Shown here: positions 43,831 through 54,200 of the stretch, one piece after another | How the letters are laid out: each line of letters starts with the position of its first letter | Numbering within the stretch: position 1 is the first letter of the stretch | Source of the DNA: CAMTWZ01 sp041749075 | Lineage (GTDB): Bacteria; Bacteroidota; Rhodothermia; Balneolales; HLUCCA01 | Length of the DNA stretch: 64,000 nt | Direction of reading: 5' to 3' | Assembly: GCA_041749075.1 (NCBI GenBank) | Contig: JBGTBY010000022.1 | Location: 1-64,000 of the forward strand | Position numbers and translations under genes: made by a program | The notes under the pieces: model-generated | Told to the model about the DNA's origin: nothing | What the model saw: only the letters and a program-made list of their open reading frames with translations | Database searches by the model: none

Positions 43831-44681
43831 CGATTTTTGTCTGACGAATCGCGTATGACCACGCTATCGGTACCTGCGGGCATCAAGCCGTGCTGAGACG
43901 GGTCATAACCCTCGTTCAGTTCCACCCAAAGAGCCCCTTTACGTTGCAAGTTCTGAGCTGAGAAGGAGGCGAGCTTGGCATACACATCCGACACATCCTC
44001 ACAGAATAAAGCCAAGTGAGGTTCGTGTTCCAACACCTGTTTGTCCATCTCCGACGCCTCGTCTTTGCGGATATAGGGCGGATTGGATAGGATCAGGTCG
44101 AAGGGGCCTTCCGGCATCCCTTTTCCTGTCAAAAAATCGGCCTTTAGGAACTGGATGTCGACCTTGTTCAATTCGGCATTCGTTCGGGCGGTTGCAAGAG
44201 CGTCTTCACTCAGATCGATGGCGATCACCTCCCATTCCGGCCGTTCCATTTTCAGGGCGATGGCAATGCATCCCGATCCGGTACCGATATCCAACACCCG
44301 TTTCGGTCCATCTTCCGCCACCGACTCCAAAATCAATGTCACCAATTCTTCCGTCTCCGGGCGGGGGATGAGCACCGACGGGTTCACCTGGATGCGGGCA
44401 TGGTAGAAATCCGTCGATCCGGTGATGTACTGTAGTGGTTCATGCGCCGCTCGCCGCTTCACCCATGAACGCAACGTACCCAGCTCGGACTGCGACAGTG
44501 GTCGGTCGAATCGTGTATATAGCTCCAGCCGTTTCATGCGGAGCAAGTCAGCCAGAAGCCACTCGATGCTGAGGCGAGGTGACGGTATGCCCTTCGACGT
44601 GAAATAGTCCGTGGCCCAACGGATCATCCGTTGGATCGTCCATAACTCGTCAGGATCCGGTTTCGCTGTCTGCGGTTTCAA
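43803..44681 (-). CDS. prmC: Release factor glutamine methyltransferase
   Basis: 292 aa. It methylates the GGQ glutamine of RF1/RF2. An N-terminal helical domain (about 1-90) and SAM domain with VLDIGTGSGCIAIAL (about 130) and the catalytic LILSNPPYIRKDE (about 197). VLIPRPETEELV (about 105) is the HemK/PrmC marker. The 3' end reaches the outermost DnaA box. The start overlaps the upstream hypothetical gene by 32 nt; an internal ATG at codon 19 is possible. Confidence 0.92.
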   Translation of the reverse strand: MKPQTAKPDPDELWTIQRMIRWATDYFTSKGIPSPRLSIEWLLADLLRMKRLELYTRFDRPLSQSELGTLRSWVKRRAAHEPLQYITGSTDFYHARIQVNPSVLIPRPETEELVTLILESVAEDGPKRVLDIGTGSGCIAIALKMERPEWEVIAIDLSEDALATARTNAELNKVDIQFLKADFLTGKGMPEGPFDLILSNPPYIRKDEASEMDKQVLEHEPHLALFCEDVSDVYAKLASFSAQNLQRKGALWVELNEGYDPSQHGLMPAGTDSVVIRDSSDKNRFLRMWIIC

Positions 44682-45036
44682 ACACTTCCTGAATGGTCAA
44701 TCCCAGACGTTTCGTGTAATCTAAGATGTGATCGGTCACGGTGTCATTCAGCGGAATCTCTTCCGTGAGGGCGGAACGGAATGCGACACGGCCACCGGTA
44801 GTGACCACATCGATCTTGAGGGATCGGGCGGAATACTCCAATATCGTGATTACACTGAGATTGGGTTGATGCATCTTAGGCTTGTCCTCATACGTGAGGA
44901 CATGGACTGATTCTTCTGCGTCTGATGTGCTGTAGCGATAAGTATGCGACGGTTTGCTTGTTTCCAATAAGGCCAACGGCATGCGTTGCAGTGTATCGGC
45001 AGGGCCGTACACAATGAATTTTCTCGTCATGCTCAT
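44650..45036 (-). CDS. Hypothetical protein upstream of prmC
   Basis: 128 aa, unrecognised. No signal peptide or membrane segment. Beta-rich, with patterns such as HTYRYSTSD, VHVLTYED and VITILEYSARSLKIDVVTTGG suggesting an all-beta or lipocalin-like soluble fold, then a helical tail (DHILDYTKRLGLTIQEV). It is the first gene of a leftward pair with prmC and divergent from the barrel protein at 45139. Confidence 0.6.
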   Translation of the reverse strand: MSMTRKFIVYGPADTLQRMPLALLETSKPSHTYRYSTSDAEESVHVLTYEDKPKMHQPNLSVITILEYSARSLKIDVVTTGGRVAFRSALTEEIPLNDTVTDHILDYTKRLGLTIQEVFETADSETGS

Positions 45037-45138
45037 ACGTTCAATGATCTCCGTTCGTTCTATATTGTCATGAGGGCCTATAATATACGCACCTCACAGA
45101 TGAGGGAACGTAAATCATCGTAACGTATTTTATATAAT

Positions 45139-45963
45139 ATGCATTCACGTCATTTTCTTCTCATATTATTTCTCGCCGCCCCATTCGCCGTGGCGAGTGC
45201 CCAAGCCGGTCACGAGCCGGATGTCCGTTCGATACAAAAACCTCGGACCACGTTTTCTGATGGCCTCAAAAACGCATGGGGCTTCAATCTGACCATTAAT
45301 AATTTCGGATTTGCCGTGGGTACCGAGTACCGTCGTTCAGTGGGTGACTTCACGGACCTCGTGTTCGAAACCCATTGGTCTGGCCTCAAAGACGATACCG
45401 AACAGAGTTTTCAATTCTATTCGGGCCAACAGGTGGTTCCGAACAAACAGAACCGCATCATGGCCTTTCCATTGCTGATCGGCGTGCGCCAACGGATTTT
45501 TGCGAATGCCGTGTCGGACAATTTCCGGATTTATCTCTCCGGACAAGTCGGTCCTTCATTGGCTTTCGTCTATCCATACTACAATCAGCAAGGATATGAG
45601 AATGTCCCTTACTACTATTTCGACGATCCGAACCCGGTGCTCATTCCAGGTCCGGTGCCCGGTCGCGATCCCGACACCTTCCCCAACGATGCGCTTCAAG
45701 GTTGGGGTGACGGAAGCTGGGTGAAAGGGATGGCCGGACAATTTGCCCTTGGCGCCGATTTTGGAGATAATTTCAAATCCCTCCAAAGCATCAAACTCGG
45801 CTATTACTACCAGTATTATCCGGATGGCATCCAGGTACTCGAGCCCGTGAACGTGCTTGGTTACAACCCGAACGTTGGTGCGTTCGCGGTGGTGAAAGGA
45901 GCCGGAAAACAGCGCTATTTCGCATCCCCGATCATCACACTCGTTGTCGGCGGGATGTGGTAA
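45139..45963 (+). CDS. Outer-membrane beta-barrel-like protein
   Basis: 274 aa, with a signal peptide (HFLLILFLAAPFAVASAQ). After it come alternating strands such as WGFNLTINNFGFAVGTEYRR, DLVFETHWSGL, PLLIGVRQRIF and IYLSGQVGPSLAFVYP, with a C-terminal strand ITLVVGGMW ending in an aromatic residue. This is the pattern of small barrels of the OmpW/PorT-like size class. The function is unknown. A TATAAT-like stretch 10-20 bp upstream of the ATG marks an AT-rich leader. Confidence 0.65.
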   Translation: MHSRHFLLILFLAAPFAVASAQAGHEPDVRSIQKPRTTFSDGLKNAWGFNLTINNFGFAVGTEYRRSVGDFTDLVFETHWSGLKDDTEQSFQFYSGQQVVPNKQNRIMAFPLLIGVRQRIFANAVSDNFRIYLSGQVGPSLAFVYPYYNQQGYENVPYYYFDDPNPVLIPGPVPGRDPDTFPNDALQGWGDGSWVKGMAGQFALGADFGDNFKSLQSIKLGYYYQYYPDGIQVLEPVNVLGYNPNVGAFAVVKGAGKQRYFASPIITLVVGGMW

Positions 45964-46019
45964 ATCAGTCGGTTTAGCCGTACCTTGAAGGACCTAAAAA
46001 CAGATGAAAAAGGACCTTT

Positions 46020-47306
46020 ATGGCTATTATCGAAGATATTGTTGCTCGGCAGATTTTTGACTCCCGCGGCAACCCCACTGTAGAAGTGGATGTGATCACA
46101 GATTCAGGGATTGTAGGACGTGCGGCGGTACCATCCGGCGCTTCCACTGGTGAATATGAAGCGGCGGAATTGCGTGACGAAGACCCATCCGCTTACATGG
46201 GCAAAGGCGTTTCAAAAGCGGTCGATAACGTGAACGACACGATCGCGTCTGAACTGGTCGGTTTTGATGTGTATAGCCAGATCGACGTCGACAATTACAT
46301 GATCGCCCTTGACGGTACACCGAACAAATCGAAACTCGGCGCCAACGCCATCCTCGGTGTTTCCCTTGCGGTTGCCGATGCGGCCGCTCAAAGCCTCAGC
46401 ATGCCCCTCTGGCGTTACTTGGGCGGCGTAAATGCGAAAGTGCTTCCCCTCCCGATGTTCAACATCATCAACGGTGGTTCGCATGCCGACAATAACGTCG
46501 ATTTGCAGGAATTCATGATCATGCCGGTCGGCGCACAGACCTTGACAGGTGCTCTGAAAATCGGGAATGAAGTCTTCCATAACCTTAAAAAAGTATTGTC
46601 CAGCCGTGGCTACAACACTTCGGTTGGCGATGAAGGCGGTTTCGCACCGAACCTGAAATCGAACGAAGAAGCCCTTGAAGTGATTCTGATCGCCATCGAA
46701 AAAGCCGGTTACAAACCAGGCGACGATGTGATGATCGCTCTCGATCCAGCCTCATCCGAGTTTTACAACAAGAAAACCGGATTGTATGAGTTCAAATGGA
46801 GCGACGGTTCCAAGCGCACGTCCGACGAAATGGTAGCGTTCTGGGCCGATTGGTGCAAGAAATACCCGATCATCTCTATCGAAGATGGGATGGATGAAAA
46901 CGATTGGACGGGATGGAAATCCCTTACCGATGCCATCGGCGACACGGTTCAATTGGTGGGCGACGACTTGTTCGTGACCAACACCGACCGCTTGGCAAAA
47001 GGCATCGAGTCTGGCACGGCCAACTCCATCCTGATCAAAGTGAACCAGATCGGAACCCTCACCGAAACCCTTGATGCGATCGAAATGGCGCATAAAGCCG
47101 GTTATACCGCAGTGATTTCGCATCGCTCCGGTGAAACCGAAGACGTGTCGATCGCCGACATCGCCGTCGCGACCAACGCAGGTCAGATCAAAACCGGTTC
47201 CATGAGCCGCACCGATCGGATCGCCAAATACAACCAATTGCTCCGTATCGAAGAACAACTGGGCGAGTCCAGCATCTTCCTCGGTCGCGACGCATTCAAC
47301 GTCTGA
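46020..47306 (+). CDS. eno: Enolase
   Basis: 428 aa, full length. It interconverts 2-phosphoglycerate and phosphoenolpyruvate. Markers: ARQIFDSRGNPTVEVDV at the N-terminus, PLPMFNIINGGSHADNNVDL, the proton donor region GDEGGFAPNL (about 207), metal ligands ALDPASSEF, SIEDGM and VGDDLFVTN, catalytic Lys in ILIKVNQIGTLTET, and SHRSGETED. One nucleotide separates it from the RRM gene. Confidence 0.97.
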   Translation: MAIIEDIVARQIFDSRGNPTVEVDVITDSGIVGRAAVPSGASTGEYEAAELRDEDPSAYMGKGVSKAVDNVNDTIASELVGFDVYSQIDVDNYMIALDGTPNKSKLGANAILGVSLAVADAAAQSLSMPLWRYLGGVNAKVLPLPMFNIINGGSHADNNVDLQEFMIMPVGAQTLTGALKIGNEVFHNLKKVLSSRGYNTSVGDEGGFAPNLKSNEEALEVILIAIEKAGYKPGDDVMIALDPASSEFYNKKTGLYEFKWSDGSKRTSDEMVAFWADWCKKYPIISIEDGMDENDWTGWKSLTDAIGDTVQLVGDDLFVTNTDRLAKGIESGTANSILIKVNQIGTLTETLDAIEMAHKAGYTAVISHRSGETEDVSIADIAVATNAGQIKTGSMSRTDRIAKYNQLLRIEEQLGESSIFLGRDAFNV

Positions 47307-47307
47307 T

Positions 47308-47595
47308 ATGAATATCTACGTAGGAAACCTTGCCTGGAAGGTAAAAAAACAGGATCTGGAAGAGTTGTTCACTCATTTCGGAGGGGTAACCCGTTCCTTT
47401 ATCGTCCGCGATAAAGCCACTCGCCGTTCCAAAGGGTATGCCTTTGTGGAAATGCCGGAACAGGATGAGGCCTTGGCCGCCATCGAACACCTGAATAACA
47501 CGGTGTTCATGGATCGCGCCTTGGTTGTGAACGAAGCCAACCCGCGTCGGGAAGAGGATAACAACGAAGATATCCTTCTCGACGACGAGGAATGA
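47308..47595 (+). CDS. RNA-binding protein with a single RRM
   Basis: 95 aa. RNP2 is NIYVGNL at the start, and RNP1 is SKGYAFVEM near 43, followed by an acidic tail (EEDNNEDILLDDEE). These small RRM proteins are common in cyanobacteria and Bacteroidota and are thought to bind RNA under stress or cold. It lies 1 nt after enolase and 1 nt before the GTG of recF, implying a shared transcript. Confidence 0.9.
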   Translation: MNIYVGNLAWKVKKQDLEELFTHFGGVTRSFIVRDKATRRSKGYAFVEMPEQDEALAAIEHLNNTVFMDRALVVNEANPRREEDNNEDILLDDEE

Positions 47596-47596
47596 C

Positions 47597-48685
47597 GTGT
47601 TTTGTACCCGCATCGAACTGGATCATTTCCGCAATCATACGGATCTGAGCCTGGATTGGGCACCGGGAGTGAACTTGCTCTCGGGTCCCAATGGCGCGGG
47701 AAAAACCAATGCGATCGATGCCGTTCACTATCTGTGCATGAGTCGCAGTTTCGTGACGGCATCCGATCAATTCGTGTCGCACCACGATCGTAGCTCATTT
47801 TCCTTGAAAGGATCGTTCGGCGGATCCATCCGCGACGCCTTCACCCTATCGTGCACATACAGCCGAGGCGAGGGAAAAACGTTTTTCGTGAACGATAGTC
47901 CGCTCGACCGCCTGGCCGATCTCATCGGACGAGTACCCGTGGTGGTTCTTAGTCCCGAAGACCGAAAACTCACCGGGGAAGGACCCGAAGAACGCCGCAC
48001 CTTCATCGATGCGCTAATCAGCCAAGCCTCGTCTACCTACTTGCAGGATCTGATGGAGTATCGGCGCGTGGTGCGCCAGCGCAACCGAATTCTGATCGCC
48101 TATGCGCTGCATCGGAAGCCGGTTGGGGACATGCTCGACGCGTGGGATGATGCCCTTGTGCGCACCGGATCTCGCATCATCGCCAAACGCAGGCAGGTTC
48201 TGGCCGAGTTCGAGACCTTCATGGCCGAAGAATATGCGTTTATGGCGGGAGTCGGACACGTGCCGACGTTCCGATACAAGACCTCCGCAGAAGACGAAAC
48301 CGATTTCCGAGCGAAGCTGGCCGACATGCGGGCCAAGGAAATGGAGCGTGGTATGACACTGATGGGTCCGCATCGCGACGACCTGGTGTTCTATCTCGAT
48401 GGCATCGAACTGCGTCGGTTCGGCTCGCAAGGTCAGCATCGGCTGTTCGCCTTCGCCTTGAAATTAGCCCAACGTCGGTTCTACACCGAGCGCCTTGAGG
48501 ATCAACCCATCTTTCTGTTGGATGATGTCTTTGGTGATCTCGATCCGAAAAAAATCGCGACCTTGCTCAAGATGCTCGATGAGCAGCAAGGTCAAACGTT
48601 CATCACCGCGGCGAATCCGGATCCGCTACTGAATGTGTTGGACTTTAACGGTCGGCATCACCATTTTACCTTCCATGCGCAGTAA
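47597..48685 (+). CDS. recF: DNA replication and repair protein RecF
   Basis: 362 aa. An SMC-like ATPase that helps load RecA at gaps. Walker A is LLSGPNGAGKTNAIDA (about 28-43), the signature is FGSQGQHRLFAFALKLAQ (about 275) and Walker B is IFLLDDVFGDLD (about 305). The GTG start at 47597 is 1 nt after the RRM stop. The following DUF721 gene begins before its stop. Confidence 0.93.
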   Translation: MFCTRIELDHFRNHTDLSLDWAPGVNLLSGPNGAGKTNAIDAVHYLCMSRSFVTASDQFVSHHDRSSFSLKGSFGGSIRDAFTLSCTYSRGEGKTFFVNDSPLDRLADLIGRVPVVVLSPEDRKLTGEGPEERRTFIDALISQASSTYLQDLMEYRRVVRQRNRILIAYALHRKPVGDMLDAWDDALVRTGSRIIAKRRQVLAEFETFMAEEYAFMAGVGHVPTFRYKTSAEDETDFRAKLADMRAKEMERGMTLMGPHRDDLVFYLDGIELRRFGSQGQHRLFAFALKLAQRRFYTERLEDQPIFLLDDVFGDLDPKKIATLLKMLDEQQGQTFITAANPDPLLNVLDFNGRHHHFTFHAQ

Positions 48686-48968
48686 AAACCCCGAACCTCT
48701 CGATCGGTTATTGAACACCTTCATCGAACGTTTTCCTCAAAAGAAAGCGATGAAGCGGGGGATGGTCTTGCACTTGTTTCCGAAAGTGGTGGGAGATCGC
48801 ATTGCATCGGAGTGCACACAGCTTAAATTTAACGGAACTACCTTGCTGATCCGCATCCCCAACGCCTCTTGGCGACATGAGGTGCATATGCAACGGTTTT
48901 CCATCCAAACACGCCTGAATGCCGAAGTCAAAGAAGAGATTATTAAAGAGATTGTTGTCCTTGGCTGA
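48675..48968 (+). CDS. DUF721/DciA-like protein
   Basis: 97 aa from ATG 48675, overlapping recF by 11 nt. DUF721 pattern: a KKAMKRGMVLHLFPKVVGDRIA helix (in part), then LLIRIPNASWRHEVHMQ and a C-terminal helix. Members include DciA, which loads the replicative helicase in many bacteria, and its place after recF matches that family's usual context. Confidence 0.82.
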   Translation: MRSKNPEPLDRLLNTFIERFPQKKAMKRGMVLHLFPKVVGDRIASECTQLKFNGTTLLIRIPNASWRHEVHMQRFSIQTRLNAEVKEEIIKEIVVLG

Positions 48969-49932
48969 CATCCGGGGGTGGTTTTCACCTTCGATGGCCA
49001 ATGACGACGCCGGCACATTCACCAAACGCGAAAAAGTGATGGTGTTGGGCGTGGCCTATGTGTTGGCAATTGGACTTTGGTTCATGGTGAATATGGATCG
49101 TGAGTTTACCATCACGACCAATCTTCCTGTCGCGATGGGGGATTTGGCTGAAGGGATGGCTCTGCGCCAACCGATTCCGACATCCGTGCAGGTGACGTTG
49201 AACGGACCCGGATGGAATCTTATGAGCCTGTATGGGAATTTGCCAAATCTGGTGCTCGATGTGAGACAGGAAGAAGTGGATGTGCTGGCTTCCGCCCGCG
49301 ATCTGTTGACAGGGGATGGGGTGAACGTGCTGCGAGTCCAGCCTTTTATGCTGACCATCCGAATCGACGACCGTGTCACGAAACGTGTTCCTGTGGAGCC
49401 GCGTTTGCAAATCGATTTCCGCAACCGATATGATTTGGTGGGCCCCATCCGCTTATTTCCAGATAGCGTGGATATTGCTGGCGCGAAATCCGTGCTCGAT
49501 ACCATTCGCTCGTGGCCAACACGTCGTGATGAGATCACCGGTGTGCGCGATGCCTTGGATCTGAGCTTGGCTTTGGTCGAACCTTCGTACATCATGCAGA
49601 TCTCTCATCCAACCGTTCGCATTGAAGCGGATGTGGCCGAGTTCACGGAAGGAGAAGTTCGAATTCCGATCCGCACAAGAGGTCAGCCTCGCAACCGCGA
49701 TGTGGTGTACAGTCCGACGTTCGTGACGGTCAAGTACGACGTTCCCATCGAAGAGTACACACGCAGCTTGGCTCAGGTGCTCTTCGCGGCCTATGTGCCT
49801 TACACGATGGCCACGCGCGACTCAACGGGCTTTGTGGTGCCTCAGATCGAACGCACCGAATCATCGCTGCATATCCGCATCCGTTCGTTCCAACCACGAA
49901 CGGTCTCCTACTATCACATCGTGGCTGAATAA
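48961..49932 (+). CDS. YbbR-domain (CdaR-like) membrane-anchored protein
   Basis: 323 aa if started at TTG 48961 (TTG at 48952/48955 also possible; ATG at 48994 is shorter). One N-terminal membrane helix (VLGVAYVLAIGLWFMVNMD) precedes repeated YbbR-like strands such as PTSVQVTLNGPGWNL and KRVPVEPRLQIDFRNRYDLVGPI (in part). In Firmicutes, CdaR regulates a diadenylate cyclase; no cdaA gene is seen nearby. It overlaps the DUF721 end and converges with ispH over 19 nt. Confidence 0.72.
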   Translation: MADIRGWFSPSMANDDAGTFTKREKVMVLGVAYVLAIGLWFMVNMDREFTITTNLPVAMGDLAEGMALRQPIPTSVQVTLNGPGWNLMSLYGNLPNLVLDVRQEEVDVLASARDLLTGDGVNVLRVQPFMLTIRIDDRVTKRVPVEPRLQIDFRNRYDLVGPIRLFPDSVDIAGAKSVLDTIRSWPTRRDEITGVRDALDLSLALVEPSYIMQISHPTVRIEADVAEFTEGEVRIPIRTRGQPRNRDVVYSPTFVTVKYDVPIEEYTRSLAQVLFAAYVPYTMATRDSTGFVVPQIERTESSLHIRIRSFQPRTVSYYHIVAE

Positions 49933-51134
49933 GGCGCCATCGCCTCATCCAAAGTTGCGGATCCGTCGAAAAACCCTACGATTTTGAGGATGACGGCATC
50001 CACCAAGGCATCCGGACACGACGCGCCACTCGTCAACGCGATCGTAAGTGGAGTTTTTGTGGATGTGGGAAGCCAGTCTTGCGTTTCATGCATCTGCTTG
50101 TCCCACTGATTGAAATGCCGGATGTGATTCGGGGATGGGAACTCGGCCGCATCCCGGATGTGATAGGTCGGGAATTTGCGTTCAAGCAGTTCAACGATAT
50201 GCATCGTATTCGATGAATTGTAGCCACCGACCACGATCGCCAAATCGGCATGTTCATCCAGCAAGCCATACGTAGCGGCTTGGTTTTCATTGGTGGCGTA
50301 GCACAAAGTATCGCTGGTGTCGGCGAAGGAATAGCCCAATGTTGTGGCCGCCTCCTTCAACACATCCATTACCTCGCTGGTTTCAGTAGCCAGCATCGTG
50401 GTCTGATTGATCACCCCGAATTTGGCCAAATCATGAACCGGATCGAAACCAGGAGTGGCTTTGTGTCCGAACACAGCCTCGAATTCCGAATAGGGTCGAT
50501 TACCGAGCATGAAATCAGCGAGGATGCGGGCCTCATCCACATTGTAAACCACTACAACCGGACCACTTTTCGCCGAATGCGAAAATGTCGCCCGGGTTTC
50601 CTCATGCTGGTACTTTCCATGGATCACCAAGGCATGACCTTTTTTCCCTAACTGCTCGCCACGCCGCCAAACTTTCACCACAAATGGGCATGTCGTGTCA
50701 TACTGATAGGGATCGATGCCACGGGCTTTGATTCGGGCCTGCATCTCCAAAGTTGTTCCGAATGCCGGTACAATCACAATATCATCGGATGTGAGACTGT
50801 CCAAGGGGATAAGCTCTGCGCCGGACGTGTCAAACAGGAAGTTCACACCTTTCGACAGAAGATCCTCGTTCACCGTCGGATTATGGATCATCTCACTAAG
50901 CAGGAAAATCCTCTTGCCTTTATTTTCGAAGACCGTTTTGTAAGCGATATCGATTGCGTTCTGCACCCCATAACAGAATCCGAAATGTCGCGGGATGAGG
51001 AATCGAACCGGACCGAAATCCAATACCGCCGGCTTCATATCCTTCTTCATCCCGTCTTGCGACGCACGGAACTCCTTTATCTGCCGGATAACCGGTGATT
51101 CGTAGATTTCGGGGATGATGAAAGACTTAGCCAC
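49914..51134 (-). CDS. ispH: 4-hydroxy-3-methylbut-2-enyl diphosphate reductase
   Basis: 406 aa, the long form found in Bacteroidota/Chlorobi and cyanobacteria. The last step of the MEP isoprenoid route, using a 4Fe-4S cluster. Cluster cysteines: FGFCYGVQNAID (about 54), DTTCPFVVKVW (about 149) and SGASCPDALVDAV (about 383). Also EMIHNPTVNEDL, HGKYQHEETRAT and the CYATNENQAATY segment. A word-repeat spacer separates it from smc. Confidence 0.92.
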   Translation of the reverse strand: MAKSFIIPEIYESPVIRQIKEFRASQDGMKKDMKPAVLDFGPVRFLIPRHFGFCYGVQNAIDIAYKTVFENKGKRIFLLSEMIHNPTVNEDLLSKGVNFLFDTSGAELIPLDSLTSDDIVIVPAFGTTLEMQARIKARGIDPYQYDTTCPFVVKVWRRGEQLGKKGHALVIHGKYQHEETRATFSHSAKSGPVVVVYNVDEARILADFMLGNRPYSEFEAVFGHKATPGFDPVHDLAKFGVINQTTMLATETSEVMDVLKEAATTLGYSFADTSDTLCYATNENQAATYGLLDEHADLAIVVGGYNSSNTMHIVELLERKFPTYHIRDAAEFPSPNHIRHFNQWDKQMHETQDWLPTSTKTPLTIALTSGASCPDALVDAVILKIVGFFDGSATLDEAMAPYSATM

Positions 51135-51139
51135 TAAAA

Positions 51140-51288
51140 ATGTTGAATGTTGAATGTTGAAGGTTGAATTGTCAAGAAATGTTGAATGCTGAATGTTGAA
51201 TGTTGAATTGAAGAACCCTTAATCATTTCGTCTCTTCATCTTTTCGTCCTCCTTAATTCAACATTCAACATTCAAACTTCAACATTTT
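51140..51288. repeat. TGTTGAA heptamer repeats in both orientations
   Basis: TGTTGAA/TGCTGAA heptads run in phase at 51140-51211 and reappear inverted (TTCAACA) at 51257-51288, so a transcript through the ispH-smc gap could fold into a long stem. No ORF. Confidence 0.65.
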
Positions 51289-51289
51289 C

Positions 51290-54200
51290 TTAGTCCATTT
51301 TTACAGCAACCAACTTAGAGACACCGATCTCCGGCATAGTAACACCGTAGAGCATCTCGGAGTTCTCCATCGTTTTTTTGTTGTGTGTGATGATGATGAA
51401 CTGGGTATCGGTGCTGAATGTCTTGATCATGCTCGAAAAACGTTCCACGTTCGCATCATCCAATGGGGCATCCACTTCGTCAAGAATACAGAAAGGGGAT
51501 GGTTTCACCAGATAGATGGCGAACAGCAGCGCGATGGCGGTCAGTGTTTTTTCTCCGCCGGACAACTGTTCGATGTTGCTCGGACGCTTGCCTCTCGGAT
51601 TCGCGATGATCTGGATTTTTTGCTCCAGCGGATCATCAATGGAATCATCAAGCACCAAATCGCAGATATCGTGCTCCTCGAAAAGTGTGTTGAATACTTT
51701 CTTGAAGTTGATGCGGACCTGATCGAAGGTCGTGGTGAACAGTTCTGTCGCGGTCTGATTGATCTCGTCGATGGTGGCCAGAAGTTTTTGTTCGGCTTCG
51801 GCCAAATCCGCGATCTGTTTTTCAAACACATCCAGCCGCGTCTTTTCTTCTTCGAATTCGTCGATGGCGAGAGCATTCACTTCGCCGATGTTCTTAAGCC
51901 GTTCGCGCAGGTTGGAAATCGTTTCACGAATGGTGCCCGGCTCCGAATCCTCCGGCATCGTTTCCACCACGGCGTCCATTAAGAGTCCATACTGCTCCCA
52001 CACATGGTCCGAGATGTTCTTCGCTTGCAGGTCGTAGCGTTCTTTCGACATGGTGAGGTGATGGACCAGCTCCATGTTCACTTCTTTGCGGCGGCGGACT
52101 TCCCTCAAATCCGTCTCGATCTGATTCAACTTCCCTCGATGCCGCGCGGCGATCTCATCCGCCTCTTCTAACGCGCCATCGGCATCGATTTTCTCAGCTT
52201 TGAGTTTCGCGACATCCGCGGTCAACTCGACAACCTGTTTCTTGAGGGCCAGAATACGGTCCTTGCTGTCACGTGCGTTCTGAGCCCGCATGTCGAGACG
52301 CTTCTTGATGCCCGCCATGGCGACCTGCGCCCGCTCGATATCCTTCTTCAAATTCTCGAACGCGTTCTCGGCTTGCGTGCTGGCCATCTGATGCTCGTTC
52401 ACCACATGTTGTGCTCGCTGACGAGCCTCTTCCTTGCGTTCCAACTCGGTTCTCAGTTCCACTTGGCGACGAATCGCCGCATCCAAGCGCTCTTGCAAGA
52501 CCTGTGTTTCCGGCTCATGTGCGCTCAGTTCCTGCTTTGCCGCGGCGATCTGATCGGTTGCTTTGGTCCGACGATCCTTGATCTCCAGCACGTTTTTCTC
52601 ATACACGCCTTTGCGCGCCTGCAAGGAATTGTGCTTGTTTTCCAACTCCCTGAGGGCGTGATCCGCTTCCTTCACCTTTTGCGTGAGGGATTCCACATTC
52701 AGACGTTCCGATTTCTGGCGGATATCGTCCAGTTCCAAGCTTAGATTTCGGATCTCGGTCTCGTGTCGGTCGATGCTGTCGGCTAGGGTTTCGAGCTTGT
52801 CTTTGAGTCCGACCCGCAAGCCCACATTCTTATGATTCGAGCCTCCGCGATACACGTACTCCGACTCGATCACATCGCCGTCGAGGGTCACGGCGCTTAA
52901 GCGCTCGCCGGAAACCAATTTCGTGGCTTCATCGAGGGAATCGGCGACGACCACCCGACCCAGAAGCAATCTCTTGACTGGTTCGAACGCGGCGTCGCAT
53001 CGGACGTGGTGGTACAGTGATTGAGGATGCGGGGGGAGGATGGCGGAAAGTCGGTCGAGGGGAAGGATGCCGGCCTTGCCTTTCCCGGCTGCGCGCAGCA
53101 GGCCGAATGCGGCTTTTGCATCGGAAAGAGTATCGGCCACGAGAAGATGCACGGCGTCGCCGAGCACGGATTCCAATGCGACAGCGTAGGATGTGGTTGT
53201 GGAGAGGATCTCGGAAACCGGGCGCAATTTGGGGGCTTGGTCGGCCGTCGCAAGATACTTCACGCTTTCGGGGAAGGCATCCGAGTTCCGCGCCAGTCCT
53301 TCCAACAAGGTCACTTCCGCCGACGCCGCGTCCAATTTGCTCCGAGTGGCGCGCAGCTTTTCTTTCAATTCTTCTTGCTGTTCAGATAAACGCTGACGTT
53401 CGATGATCGCCGATTCCCGTCTTTCTTCGGCAATGTCTTTCGACTCGGTCGCCGTCTTGATCGCGAATTGGATGGAGGCTTCTTCGGTTTCAAAGGTGCC
53501 CACATCCGAATCGCGCATTTCGATCTGACGATCCAAACGCTGCACTTCTTCTTGCAAGTTTTCGACACGCGATTCCAGGCGGATTTTCTTCGCCTGCAGG
53601 GCCGAAATGGCGATGTTCGCGTCGGTATACGATTTCGAGACCGATTCCAAGTTCTCGCGGATCCGAGCCACATCCGTCTTCGATCGTTCCAAGACTTCGC
53701 TGGATTGGGATAGGGTGTCGCGGGTCGCTTTCCAAGCCGCTTCCGCATCCTTCATCTGTTCTTCGGTGCGGAATTGCACCCGCTTCCAATCTGTCATTTC
53801 TTCTTCGCTCTGCACCACATCGTGCTCGAACTGCTTGATGACATTCTCTTCCGCCTCGATCTTGCCCGCATCAATCGTAATGGTGGTCTCCGCATCCCGA
53901 ATGGCACCAGAAATCCGATTCACCTGGCGCTGCGCATGGATCACATCCTGCTCTTTCGCCGTCAAGGTCTCTTTGGTGACCTTGAACAACTGCTCCAACT
54001 TCTCCGTGGTGTGCGTATGGTCGTTCTTTTCTTGTTCGGCATGGATGATCCGTTCCATCAACGGACTCAGTTCGGCGCGGATCGTATCGTATTCATGTTT
54101 CGACAGAGCCAGATCCAACTTCCGAAGCTGCTCGCTATACTCTTTCGAGCGTTGTGCTTTTCCCGCTTGGATTTGCAAGGAGCGCACATTTTTCCGGATT

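Noticed and set aside
51140..51288. Possible CRISPR array
   Set aside because: The repeats are 7-nt words without spacers of uniform length, and no cas genes are present; likewise at 30850 and 57026.
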